A stretch of 61,606 nucleotides of DNA from Bacteroidota bacterium. GTDB taxonomy: Bacteria; Bacteroidota; Bacteroidia; Cytophagales; Cyclobacteriaceae. Below are positions 43,273 through 52,513 of this stretch, one piece after another. How positions within the stretch are numbered: position 1 is the stretch's first letter; the number at the start of each line of letters is the position of its first letter. Below the pieces are notes generated by a model, which saw nothing but the letters and a program-made list of their open reading frames with translations, searched no databases and had not been told where the DNA came from. The stretch is taken from the NCBI GenBank assembly GCA_947470895.1, contig CANIVF010000020.1, forward strand, positions 1 to 61,606, written 5' to 3'. The translations under genes and the position numbers were made by a program.

Positions 43273-45075
43273 ATGAAGCATCTTTACGTTGTTTTAATCT
43301 GCCTCATACTTTCTAACACATCGCTTTTAGGGCAACCCAATATTCCTATTCTCGAAAGGAAAATTTCCATCACGGCTTCCAATGAAAAGATTTCCTCGAT
43401 ACTTAATCGCATCGGGCAACATGGAGGATTTTCTTTTTCGTATAACAGCGCGATTATAACTCCGGAAGAAACTACGTCATTGAACATGACCGACAAATCC
43501 GTTCGTGAAGTGCTTAATGAAATATTTAAAGGCACCCTGAATTTCAAAGAGAAAAGCAATTACCTTATTCTCACCAAAGCCATTACGCCACCTGTAAAAA
43601 ATGACATCGTGGTGATTGTTCTTAATGGCTATGTCGAAGACGGCAAAACCGGAGAAAAAATTACACAGGCCAGTGTGTATGAAAAAAGTTCGGTCACCGC
43701 AACCACCACCGATCAATATGGATATTTCAAACTAAAATTGGAGAAGAAGTCTGATTCCGTTTTCATATCGGTAAACAAGAAAAATTATCGCGATACATTG
43801 GTGGGCATCACGGTTCCAGACAATCAGTATTTTAAAATTTCCATATTTCCCGAAATAGATTCTGCGGAACACATCACCCAGAAAGAAACCATTGATACCG
43901 CCACTAATGATGCCAATGATCTCTTATTCCCGTATGAAGATGAACCAAACGTTCAGAATATCCATGATACTCTATATCAATTGGTGCAGGCTTCCATTCT
44001 TCCATTCATAGGCACTAACCAGCGACTGAGCGGCAACGTGATCAATGATTATTCAATCAATTTTTTAGGCGGCTATTCGCTAGGCACGCGTCAGATTGAG
44101 TTGGGGTTTTTCGTTAATATGGATCGGGGTGATGTGAGCTGGCTGCAGGTGGCTGGATTCGGAAATCTAGTAGGAGGAAATGTGTTTGGAATTCAGGCAG
44201 CAGGATTTTCTAATGTGAATGGCGGTGAAACCAAAGCGGTGCAGCTGGCAGGATTTGCCAATACCAACTTTGGAGAGAGTCGCGGAGTACAGATAGCCGG
44301 ATTTGCCAATACAAATCTAAACAGCATGAACGGTGTGCAGGTAGCCGGATTTAGCAATGTAACCCTTGGAGATTCGAGAGGTGCACAGATAGCTGGCTTT
44401 AGCAATGTACAGACTGGAGACTACCGGGGATCGCAGATAGCGGGACTAACCAACATTGCTACAGGAAAAATTTCAGGCTCGCAAATTTCAGCTTTATTCA
44501 ATCATGGCAGGCGTGTGCATGGAACACAAATCGGATTGATCAATTATGCCGATAGCTTAGGCGGTGTTCCTATCGGGCTGTTGAGTATCGTGAAATCCGG
44601 TTATCACAAAATCGAACTTTCGGCTGATGAAGTCTTTTACACCAATGTTGCTTTTCGTACGGGTGTGAGAAAATTTCACACCATGCTGATAGCCGGATTC
44701 AAACCTCAGCAATCATTAAATGCTTCTGATACTTCTGTCTGGACATTTGGTTATGGGCTGGGCACAGCCCGAAAATTAACCCGCTGGCTTTATCTCGATC
44801 TGGATCTTTCATCGCAACATGTAAACAAGGGTGGCTTTACCAACTCGTTGAGTTTATTAAATAAAGCATATGTCGGTCTTGAATTTCAAGTAGCAAAAAA
44901 ATTCTCCATTGCTACCGGCATTAGTTTGAATGGATACATAACACGCAATACCTATTCGCAATATCCGGAACTCTTCACCGATTATAAACCCAAAATAATC
45001 TTCGATGAAAATCTGAATCACAACATTAATCTGAAGATGTGGTGGGGTGCTAAAGTTGCACTACGATTTTTATAA
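43273..45075 (+). CDS. STN-domain plus LA_2272-repeat outer-envelope protein
   Basis: A 600-residue exported protein (signal MKHLYVVLICLILSNTSLLG). An STN domain (residues about 28-100; ISITASNEKISSILNRIGQH...NLTDKSVREVL-like) is followed by a carboxypeptidase-regulatory-like beta domain (about 118-190; GYVEDGKTGEKITQASVYEK). Then come eight or so short repeats of the form GVQ(V/I)AGF(S/A)N between about residues 290 and 430, the LA_2272-type surface repeat, and a barrel-like C-terminal region ending WWGAKVALRFL. STN domains contact FecR. Here the expected TonB-dependent transporter is absent and this protein takes its place. Start is 9 bp after the fecR-like stop. Confidence 0.85.
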   Translation: MKHLYVVLICLILSNTSLLGQPNIPILERKISITASNEKISSILNRIGQHGGFSFSYNSAIITPEETTSLNMTDKSVREVLNEIFKGTLNFKEKSNYLILTKAITPPVKNDIVVIVLNGYVEDGKTGEKITQASVYEKSSVTATTTDQYGYFKLKLEKKSDSVFISVNKKNYRDTLVGITVPDNQYFKISIFPEIDSAEHITQKETIDTATNDANDLLFPYEDEPNVQNIHDTLYQLVQASILPFIGTNQRLSGNVINDYSINFLGGYSLGTRQIELGFFVNMDRGDVSWLQVAGFGNLVGGNVFGIQAAGFSNVNGGETKAVQLAGFANTNFGESRGVQIAGFANTNLNSMNGVQVAGFSNVTLGDSRGAQIAGFSNVQTGDYRGSQIAGLTNIATGKISGSQISALFNHGRRVHGTQIGLINYADSLGGVPIGLLSIVKSGYHKIELSADEVFYTNVAFRTGVRKFHTMLIAGFKPQQSLNASDTSVWTFGYGLGTARKLTRWLYLDLDLSSQHVNKGGFTNSLSLLNKAYVGLEFQVAKKFSIATGISLNGYITRNTYSQYPELFTDYKPKIIFDENLNHNINLKMWWGAKVALRFL

Positions 45076-45159
45076 AATCTTCCTTTAAATATTGGTTTGC
45101 GAAGACTCTGCTACAATGAATCCCCATTTGCATTAACATTTTGATGTATTCACCTACAA

Positions 45160-47673
45160 CTAATTCTTTGAACCAAAAATTAAAATTGGAAAATCGTTGC
45201 CGAACGAAAAACTGGCTGGATACTGAGCAGCACCTTTATATTTTGCAGAAAGTTCAGGCACTCTTTGTTCTATATAAGTACTTAACTCCCGAATGGTAAG
45301 AGAACCATCCGTTATCGTGCCTGCATCTTTTCCCTGAAGGGCTTCCAGAAGGGAATAGGTAAAAACCCCATGACCAAGCTGGGCAAATTCCGTAGCAAAC
45401 TGATCCGAACCTGCTGCGGTAAGCCAAAATGTGCCAGTGCTCCTGGCCAATTGGCCGATGGCTTTTTCTTCTGCGGCCCCGCGGGTGACTGCCGAGTTTA
45501 AAGCGCCAGCGGAATGGCAGGCATCAATAATGAATACCTGCTTTTGAGCATTAATGGCCATGGAAAGTTTTTTTATTTCACTGGCTGAAATTGCCTTTTC
45601 TTTTAGCAATGCTTCATTCCCATAAAGTTGGGTTACATCCTGGGGAACAATATAGAATTCGTTGGCAGGGGCTTCGCTCATGGTGCCATGCCCCGCATAA
45701 TAAAAAATAAACATGTCCTGTTCTTGCACCGTACTGCTCATCTCTTTGAAAACATTGATAACATTTGCTTTTGTTGCCTGGCCTTCAAACAATGTTTTTA
45801 TTACTATTGATTCAAACAAAGCTGAACCGCCTTTCTCCAACTGCCCTTTTATCGCTGTTGCATCCGGCAAGGCATAGTTTAGTTCATATTTTGGATTTTG
45901 ATATTTATTGATACCAACGACCAAAGCATATAATTTAGGTTTCGTATTATCTTTCTCCGCATACGTAACCGTGAGTTTACATTTTTCAGAGTCTAATCCA
46001 TCATTTGTACTGGCTATCGCATGCATTGAATTAGCATCTCCAAATAACGAATTTAAGCTGGCGGTGAATGAGTAATTGGCCGTTCCATTGGCGGGTTGAT
46101 TGCCCACTAATTTTCCATTATGATATAACCGCACTTCTTTTACTTGATTCAGGTTGGCGGTAATTTTTAAGCGAACCACAATGTTTTTCTGTTTTGAACT
46201 AAAGGTGGCCATAGTTCCTGCATCCCTCGTTACAGCCTTTTCATTGACATCGAGAAACTCTAAAGTGGGCACTTGCTTCATGTCCTCATCAATGGTAACA
46301 GTTTTAACTGCAACAGCTCCGTCCGTTAACAGCTCATCGCCATTTAAAATAGTGTAGAGCAACCGTGGTGTATAATATTTATCGAAGGATGACTCCACGG
46401 AGGCTGTGCGCATGAGCTTGTCTCCATCATATTCTCTCCATTCCAGTTTTTCAAAAGCGCCTTGAGTGCCATCAATACGACCATCTTTGGCAATCACCGC
46501 CCAATCCTCCATGTCGGTAAAAATGTTGGCTACCACCTTGCGCTCTTTAGTGCTGAATAAACTCATAATGCCCGTGCTATACGTTATCAAATAGAAAGCG
46601 CCTCCGTTAATTTTCGTTAACCCTCCATTACTTACACTTTTCTTACCTTTTTCATTAGGGATAAGGATTGCTGCTTTATCAACAGCTTTGATGTAGGTAT
46701 CTTTTGCTTCAAATAAAATATTGCCTGAAGCAACATCGATAAGTTTTATAGTTCCGTTCGGGGAAACAGAAATAAACTCTCTCCCGTTATCCAATATTTG
46801 GGTCTGCCTTTCAGTATTGAAAAATTCCTTTATGGTACTTAAACCGTCCGGACTTAATATTTTCGCGGAAAAACCTGACCCGTTTTTTCCAGATTTGTTA
46901 CCCATCAAATTACAAAACATTCTATTGTCGTTTAGCATTTGAATAAGATAGGGGCTTTCTTCTTTGAATTCTATCGTCTGTAATAGTTTGCCGCTCTGAA
47001 GACTATACACTTTAATGCTACTTTCCTTAAGGTTTATGCCATAGAGTTTAGTACTATCAGGGGATATAGTTACATTTTGAATATCAAACTGATACTTAAT
47101 TTCATATTGACCATTTTTTTCTTCGGCTAGGGCAGAATGTGGTGGGTTAAAATCAGTAGACTGGAACACTCTGTACTTTCCACTTGGTATGATAGGAAAA
47201 TACCCAACTGGTGGTTTGCTGATAATTTTCTTTTCGTTGTTGGTAAGCCATATAAAAGATGAAGCGTTTGAAGTCTCAATCATATTCTGCTCTACCGTAA
47301 GCCACTGATTTAACTTTGAGAAATCCATAACATGCAATTCATTTTTAATGTTGCGTGCATAAATTCCATCCTGATTTAACTCCAACCTTCCATTTTTCAA
47401 GTTAATTATTTTAGACGAGTAAGCGGATTTTAATTGCTTATAATCCTTACTAAAATCTGTTTTTGATGTTGTTATCCCAAGCCTATTATTGTCCTCACTT
47501 ACGGAGGGTAGAACCATTACCATGTTATTGCCCTCTTCCTTGTCGTAATCTTTTTTCTCCAGATACCTAACCGTTTGTGCTTGTAAGGTGCCCGTAAGTG
47601 AAATAAAGCATATTACCAGATATAGTCGTTTCCTCGTGCAAAGCAATAAAAAGGCAATAGTTACTTTTTTCAT
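45160..47673 (-). CDS. Exported propeller plus caspase-like (C14) peptidase
   Basis: An 837-residue protein with a long N-terminal signal or anchor (about 33 residues, ending TLQAQ). Residues about 40-440 are propeller-like repeats (TISPDSTKLYGINLKESSIKVYSL). A beta-sandwich region follows at about 470-570, and the C-terminal peptidase C14 domain starts KPKLYALVVGINKY. The catalytic dyad is His662 (YYAGHGT) and Cys719 (IIDACHSAG), both intact; numbers are from coordinates. Bacterial orthocaspases cleave after basic or acidic residues; target unknown. The signal peptide argues for an envelope role rather than cytosolic phage defence. It stands alone. Confidence 0.9.
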   Translation of the reverse strand: MKKVTIAFLLLCTRKRLYLVICFISLTGTLQAQTVRYLEKKDYDKEEGNNMVMVLPSVSEDNNRLGITTSKTDFSKDYKQLKSAYSSKIINLKNGRLELNQDGIYARNIKNELHVMDFSKLNQWLTVEQNMIETSNASSFIWLTNNEKKIISKPPVGYFPIIPSGKYRVFQSTDFNPPHSALAEEKNGQYEIKYQFDIQNVTISPDSTKLYGINLKESSIKVYSLQSGKLLQTIEFKEESPYLIQMLNDNRMFCNLMGNKSGKNGSGFSAKILSPDGLSTIKEFFNTERQTQILDNGREFISVSPNGTIKLIDVASGNILFEAKDTYIKAVDKAAILIPNEKGKKSVSNGGLTKINGGAFYLITYSTGIMSLFSTKERKVVANIFTDMEDWAVIAKDGRIDGTQGAFEKLEWREYDGDKLMRTASVESSFDKYYTPRLLYTILNGDELLTDGAVAVKTVTIDEDMKQVPTLEFLDVNEKAVTRDAGTMATFSSKQKNIVVRLKITANLNQVKEVRLYHNGKLVGNQPANGTANYSFTASLNSLFGDANSMHAIASTNDGLDSEKCKLTVTYAEKDNTKPKLYALVVGINKYQNPKYELNYALPDATAIKGQLEKGGSALFESIVIKTLFEGQATKANVINVFKEMSSTVQEQDMFIFYYAGHGTMSEAPANEFYIVPQDVTQLYGNEALLKEKAISASEIKKLSMAINAQKQVFIIDACHSAGALNSAVTRGAAEEKAIGQLARSTGTFWLTAAGSDQFATEFAQLGHGVFTYSLLEALQGKDAGTITDGSLTIRELSTYIEQRVPELSAKYKGAAQYPASFSFGNDFPILIFGSKN

Positions 47674-48225
47674 TTAGTAAGATTTTGATTTAAGCAGAGT
47701 TGGGATGAAGCAAGAGAAAGGCAAACTACGGTTAATTGCACATTGCAAACAATATTGTTGAGGTCTAAGATTTAGGCTCTCAAAAACTCTCTGCCGGGCT
47801 GCCTGTAGACACGGGGCAGACTTGCTTTGAATAACATTGTTCATTCACGATATCTATTTTTCTAGCTTCCTCATGTATCAAGAACCAATTTTTAATTCAG
47901 GATACTTTCTAATTAACCGTGCGGATGGCTTTGGCTCTTATCATTACTTTGGATTGTGCGTGGTGTGTGGAAAGGGCCTGAGCCAAATGAGCAGGGAATT
48001 CTATTGGAGAATCTTGACAAAAAACGCGAAGGATTGGCCATTCGATTTTATAATTTGTTCAACGCTATTTATTTTTTCATAGTCCAAGTTGTCACGAAGT
48101 CGTTCATTTGTCCAAGTGAGAAATCTTTGTTAATAATGTGTCACCAGTTAGTTGAATTTTTTGTTAGGCCACATTGCCACCAACCTCGACATTTTTGATA
48201 TCTCGCTTTGTATTTATTTAAATTT
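47674..48225. other. Non-coding or decayed region (552 bp)
   Basis: No recognisable gene was seen. The first 100 bp should hold the promoter of the leftward caspase-like gene. Two overlapping short plus-strand frames (47837-48082 and 47956-48198) have no motif, no neighbour support and conflicting reading frames. The stretch between 47900 and 48080 may be the remains of a gene because one frame has coding-like text (GPEPNEQGILLENLDKKREG), but the family is unknown. Confidence 0.4.
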
Positions 48226-48598
48226 TAATGCGCCTCCAGCCAATTCTTTACTATTCCCACTTCCACTTCCATGGGCACATCAAGTATCACGGCCGACCTC
48301 ATGAGTTCAATCACCTTGAGTTTTACAATTTTCTGTTCTTCATGATGAAGGTCAAACACTAATTCGTCATGCACCTGCATGATCATTTTTGTTTTTAGCT
48401 TTTCGCGCTCCAGCCATTTGTGAATTTGAATCATTGCGATCTTAATAATATCCGTAGCGCTTCCCTGTATGGGTGCATTGATCGCGTTACGCTCGGCAAA
48501 ACCTCGCGTAGTAATGTTGCGTGAGTTAATGTCGCGCAGGTAGCGTCTTCGTCCTAAAATGGTTTCTCCATATTCTTTCTCGCGTGCAAAGTTGATGG
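48225..48598 (-). pseudogene. 3' fragment of DNA polymerase I (second copy of the polA tail)
   Basis: This 373-bp segment is a gap-free copy of the last 124 codons of the intact polA gene (52515-52887), about 91% identical by eye count (roughly 32 differences, only about six of them changing an amino acid). It runs from the INFAREKEY region to the WLEAH end and its own TAA stop, and keeps motif C (QVHDELVFD). It lacks the exonuclease domains and polymerase motifs A and B, so it cannot be functional. Changes at usually conserved sites (YGETILG for YVETILG, GIVKNW for GIGKNW) suggest relaxed selection. Homology stops abruptly at 48598. Confidence 0.93.
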
Positions 48599-48738
48599 TT
48601 TCAGTTGCAAGCAATGCCAAGGTAAGTGTATCGCAGGCTCTGGAGGTAAATGCAAGTGGTGCCAGTTTAGTTTTATATCGCGGCAACCCACAACTGGAAG
48701 TGGAGACGAGTGGAGAGAGTATTGTGAAGCCGGAGTAG
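48598..48738 (+). pseudogene. C-terminal fragment of a DUF2807 (GIN-domain) protein
   Basis: A 46-codon plus-strand frame starts exactly where the polA fragment ends and stops at TAG 48736. It reads VSVSQALEVNASGASLVLYR, then GNPQLEVETSGESIVKPE. The ASGAS...YRGNP...SG.S pattern is that of the end of DUF2807 head-GIN beta-helix proteins. There is no start codon, and the 5' part is missing at the same breakpoint that truncates the polA copy. Confidence 0.7.
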
Positions 48739-48779
48739 TTAAAACAAGCTTTGCCAGTCTTCACGAGCAAGGTCTATTC

Positions 48780-48866
48780 TTATTTCGGATTTGCTATTTC
48801 GCTCATGCGTTCATACCATCCTTTTGCAAGCCACTGTTTAAACGGCTCTGCTTCTGCAGAAGGCAT
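48780..48866 (-). pseudogene. Fragment of a BRO-N/DinD-like (phage antirepressor-type) protein
   Basis: A 28-codon minus-strand remnant reads MPSAEAEPFKQWLAKGWYER, then MSEIANPK. It matches, from memory, the conserved PSPKAEPFK.WLAKVGYER..EI.NP segment of DinD/BRO-family proteins. Both ends are broken: an in-frame stop precedes it and another follows NPK. Such proteins occur in prophages, integrative elements and some chromosomes. Confidence 0.6.
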
Positions 48867-48944
48867 TGATTAGGGATAATTTAATGCGAAGTACGTATAA
48901 ACAATTTGTGACTTAAATTGCGACTATGTTAAGCAGCAGCCATG

Positions 48945-51890
48945 CTATTTTTTGACAAAAGCTCTAGTTGAACTTTTGTCTCCTTGAATGACTTTAATAC
49001 TATAAAACCCGATTGGAAGTGTTGACAGGGAGATTGAGATTGTTTGAAGATTTGAACTCCTGCTTTGATGAACGATTTGACCCATTAGATTGTAAATCGC
49101 ATAGGATAGTTCACAACAGCTGTCAAAGCCTTTGAATAGTATGTTGATTTCAGTTGTTGCTGGAACAGGAAATACTTCTATTGCGCACGCTTGCTCATGA
49201 TCAGAAACTTCGGTAATAGGAGATAATTTAACCATAATGACATTTGAAGGAGGCGAGTATACAATATCGCCAGAGTTGTAATATCCACCAGCTCGGATTC
49301 TATAGTAATAAGTTAGGTCGTTGAGCAAATCAGAAAAGTTAATACCATTATACTGTCCTTGTATGATAACATTAAAAGGATCACTGAACTCTTTGTCCAA
49401 AGCAATATCAAAAAAATAAGAATTAGGCCAATTAGTAGCGGCAATACGATTCCAATTCGCTGTAAAGGAGGTAGGGGTAATTTCAGAAGGTGGAAGAGCT
49501 TCAGGTGTAAGGAAAGTAAAAGTGTGGACTTTGCCTGAGCTTAATGATGAACTTCTGCCATTGAACGAGCGTACACGAAAATAGTAGTGGGTCAGAGGCT
49601 TGAGCCCGCTAAACAAAAAAGAGGTATCATTTACAGGCAAATTGATAAAACCCCCGACTAAAGAAAAAAGGTTATCGCTGAATAAGTCAACGAAATAGCT
49701 GACTGCTCCTACTTCATTTCTCCATCGCACGCGGAATGAAGTACTAGCGCTATCGACCGTTTGCAAAGATGAAGGAGGATTTGACCCCCTTAAATCAATT
49801 ATTTGTAAACGATTGGCGGAAGGCTCAGCTATGTAGCAATAATTATTATTAATAAATGGTGTAGTGGGTCCGATTCTAGCCTCACCATCTTCGTTTAAAA
49901 CTCGAGTCACAAGAGTAGGGTCGTTTTTTTTCGAAATGTCCAATACTATAAGAGAACCTGGGGAGGTCACATATGCAAAATTTCCTTCAACTGAAATCCC
50001 TGAAGGATTGCTGAGTATGTAATCTGGAAAATTGGTTTTGCCGGTATGCTTGGGGAGTAATGGGTTGGATACGTCAACTATTTCTACAGTATTAGAAGAA
50101 GCACTTGTTAAGTAGACGTATCCGTAAGATAAATATAGACTACTTCCACTGAAGATTACAGCACCATCGGTTCCGTTCTCTAGACTAGACACAATGAATG
50201 GCGCAGATGGGTTTGAGATGTCTATAATTTGCAAGGCATAAGCTGTTGACAGATAAGCGTAATTTTCTTTCACTACCACAGCTGTCGGCAAGATGGCTGT
50301 GTTAATGGAGGCCAAATGAATTGGAATCAAAGGATTATTTATGTCAACAATCTCTAAGTTGCTAGTATAGTAGTTACAGATAAAGGCATAGCCACCGGAA
50401 ACAAACAATGAATAGGGGTCGCCTAATGCGGCCCCATTATCGCCATTTGACAATGTAGATACATGAACAGGATTGGTTGGATCAGAGACATTGATGATTT
50501 CTAGGGCATATCCCCACCTGCTTGCTACAAACGCCAAATCATTAGAGACATATACACCGCTCGCTCCTATCAAATTCGCTCCGTTCTGCCCATTAATAAG
50601 TATGCCCGCAGGGAGAGGTTTACTGGGGGTACTGACATCGATTACTGTCAATGAATTGCTGACAGAACAGGCCACATAAGCATGGTCTCCTACAACATAA
50701 ACCGATCGAGCGCCCTCCAGCTTAACACTTCCGTCCCCGTTTTTTATGGTCGCTTTATGAAAAGGTGTAGTCGGATCAGAAACATCTGCAATTTCCAATG
50801 AAGAACTATTTGTCGACAATATGTAGGCGGCTGTGCCTGATACCAGCACGTTGACAGGATAATTAAGAGTAGCATTTCCTTCGCCATTTTCCAGACTTCC
50901 CGAGTGAACCGGATTGGCGGGGTCCTTTATGTTAACTATTTCAAGTGCATTGCTTACAGAACATGTAACGTAAGCAAACTCACCATTGACTGACACTGAG
51001 TTTGGGAATATTAAAAGCGCACCACCTTCGCCATCCCTAATACTACCGACATGTTTTGGTGCTGCTCGGTTCGTTATGTCAATAACCTCGAGAGAACTTG
51101 ATCCTATACCCACTGCATAGGCATAGTTGCCTTGGATGCTTATTGATCCCACTTGAGTCAGTAATGCTCCTCCAGCACCATCCGTCAGCCTGCCCGCATG
51201 TTTTGGTGAAGCAGGATTTGAAACATCGATAACTTCGATAGAGCTTGACTCTGTGCAAGCAACGTATGTATAGTTATCTTTTACATAAACTGATCTCGGG
51301 CTTTTAAGTGCAATGCCAGCAACCCCATCTGATGCTGTGCCTACATGGAAGGGATTGGCTGGAGATGAAATATCCAGTATTTCGACTGTATTGTTCCCAA
51401 GATTGGTAATGTATGCATATTGACCCGAGACATGAATAAATTGAGGAAATGAAAGTAACGCCCCCTGATATCCATTTGAAATGCGAGCTGCAACCACAGG
51501 GTTTAATGGATCTGAAATGTTAACAACCACTAATTTACTATCCCAATAGGATGTTATTAATGCATATGTTCCCGAGATTGCAATCGATCGGGCGTCATCA
51601 AATATTGCGTTAGTAACACCATTTATTATGCTTGAAACTATTGCTGGAGATGAGGGATTTGAAATATCAATTATTTGTAAGCCGGAACCAGTAGCTACAT
51701 AGGCATAAGTACCTTTTATCTGAATCGCATTCGGTGCGGCAAAGTATGTCCCGAACGATCCATGCCAAATGGCCCCAGCATCGCCTAATACTGGGGTCTG
51801 GGCAGTGCAAGCTGTAAGACTAATTAACAGAATGATAAGACTCGTAATACAAAACCTTAGAAAGGAGCTCGTGATAGTATCTATTGTCAT
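48945..51890 (-). CDS. LVIVD-repeat protein with fibronectin-III domains and T9SS sorting domain
   Basis: A 981-residue surface or secreted protein. After an N-terminal signal (a possible lipobox lies in ISLTACTAQ) come about 14 repeats of roughly 49 residues, each with a core such as GNYAYVACSVSNALEIIDIS followed by NP..PVHVGSL.NGDGGA. These are LVIVD-type repeats that build a propeller-like fold. Two fibronectin-III-like domains follow (about residues 715-795 and 800-890). The last 75 residues (VFPVPATTEINILF...ISLSTLPIGFYSIKV) are a type IX secretion sorting domain. The ligand is unknown. It lies inside the 3.9-kb segment bracketed by the two polA tails. Confidence 0.88.
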   Translation of the reverse strand: MTIDTITSSFLRFCITSLIILLISLTACTAQTPVLGDAGAIWHGSFGTYFAAPNAIQIKGTYAYVATGSGLQIIDISNPSSPAIVSSIINGVTNAIFDDARSIAISGTYALITSYWDSKLVVVNISDPLNPVVAARISNGYQGALLSFPQFIHVSGQYAYITNLGNNTVEILDISSPANPFHVGTASDGVAGIALKSPRSVYVKDNYTYVACTESSSIEVIDVSNPASPKHAGRLTDGAGGALLTQVGSISIQGNYAYAVGIGSSSLEVIDITNRAAPKHVGSIRDGEGGALLIFPNSVSVNGEFAYVTCSVSNALEIVNIKDPANPVHSGSLENGEGNATLNYPVNVLVSGTAAYILSTNSSSLEIADVSDPTTPFHKATIKNGDGSVKLEGARSVYVVGDHAYVACSVSNSLTVIDVSTPSKPLPAGILINGQNGANLIGASGVYVSNDLAFVASRWGYALEIINVSDPTNPVHVSTLSNGDNGAALGDPYSLFVSGGYAFICNYYTSNLEIVDINNPLIPIHLASINTAILPTAVVVKENYAYLSTAYALQIIDISNPSAPFIVSSLENGTDGAVIFSGSSLYLSYGYVYLTSASSNTVEIVDVSNPLLPKHTGKTNFPDYILSNPSGISVEGNFAYVTSPGSLIVLDISKKNDPTLVTRVLNEDGEARIGPTTPFINNNYCYIAEPSANRLQIIDLRGSNPPSSLQTVDSASTSFRVRWRNEVGAVSYFVDLFSDNLFSLVGGFINLPVNDTSFLFSGLKPLTHYYFRVRSFNGRSSSLSSGKVHTFTFLTPEALPPSEITPTSFTANWNRIAATNWPNSYFFDIALDKEFSDPFNVIIQGQYNGINFSDLLNDLTYYYRIRAGGYYNSGDIVYSPPSNVIMVKLSPITEVSDHEQACAIEVFPVPATTEINILFKGFDSCCELSYAIYNLMGQIVHQSRSSNLQTISISLSTLPIGFYSIKVIQGDKSSTRAFVKK

Positions 51891-52070
51891 CTTAAGAAGA
51901 GTTATTATCCTAAGAAAATAAGATTATTACTTTGATATCGTCTGTTAATTGTCAGCCATTCAACTTTTGAAATCCAAAATTTCAGAGCCTGATAAAAGCG
52001 TTGAATGAAGATAAAACTTAAAACCATCTGGTCACGGAATCATTTAGGAACATTTGTGGTGCGCTGCAGG

Positions 52071-52505
52071 CTACTTCCGAGTTGTTGAATGAAGAAATTT
52101 CATTTTCCATTGTCCGTCAACTTTTTGGAATGTCGCATTTTCGAGCCAGTCTACTTGCGTTTTAATTGTGTCATTGATAATGAAATCGCCATGGTTATAG
52201 TAAATAATATCGCCACTATTTTCATCTATATTCACTTTCATATTTTCAAAAGTCCACGAGCCCTTAAATGATTTCACATTAGGGTTTGGTTTGACTAAAC
52301 TGTCATTGGTCAAGATTTCTCCATCCTCAAAAAGAACAAAGTCCATTGTCGTTAGTGAGTTCAATTTCTCCAGGTCTTGTGTTTTTATTCCATCAAAATA
52401 GTCGGTTAGAATTTTTTTTAGAACTTCTGGGTCGTCCTTTTTTTGCTGGCAACTTGCCAGTAGCCCCAGGCATAAAATAATTGTTAGAATCTCTCTAGTT
52501 TTCAT
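52071..52505 (-). CDS. Lipoprotein with NTF2/SnoaL-like (DUF4440-type) domain
   Basis: A 144-residue lipoprotein; the ATG at 52505 gives MKTREILTIILCLGLLASC with a lipobox cysteine. The mature part (PEVLKKILTDYFDGIKTQDLEKLNSLTTMDFVLFEDGE...WKMKFLHST) has the layout of NTF2-like proteins of the DUF4440/SnoaL type, a helix followed by a curved sheet with a trailing WKM(K)FLHST strand. No catalytic residues can be assigned. It starts 9 bp after the polA stop on the same strand and may be read from polA transcripts. Confidence 0.75.
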   Translation of the reverse strand: MKTREILTIILCLGLLASCQQKKDDPEVLKKILTDYFDGIKTQDLEKLNSLTTMDFVLFEDGEILTNDSLVKPNPNVKSFKGSWTFENMKVNIDENSGDIIYYNHGDFIINDTIKTQVDWLENATFQKVDGQWKMKFLHSTTRK

Positions 52506-52513
52506 ATTTATGT

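Noticed and set aside
45160-47673. The caspase-like gene as a phage-defence effector
   Set aside because: It has a signal peptide and no neighbouring sensor, nuclease or gasdermin-like gene.
47837-48198. Two overlapping short plus-strand frames, 81 and 80 codons
   Set aside because: They conflict in frame, show no motif or signal peptide, and lie in a decayed region; reported only as a non-coding stretch.
48225-48770. The 181-codon frame over the polA fragment as a functional gene
   Set aside because: Its first 57 codons are antisense to the DUF2807 scrap and unrelated DNA; only the last 124 codons are polA, lacking motifs A and B.
48945-51890. Regular repeats as a CRISPR array or tandem DNA repeat
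   Set aside because: The periodicity is at the protein level (about 147 bp with diverged DNA) within one open frame.
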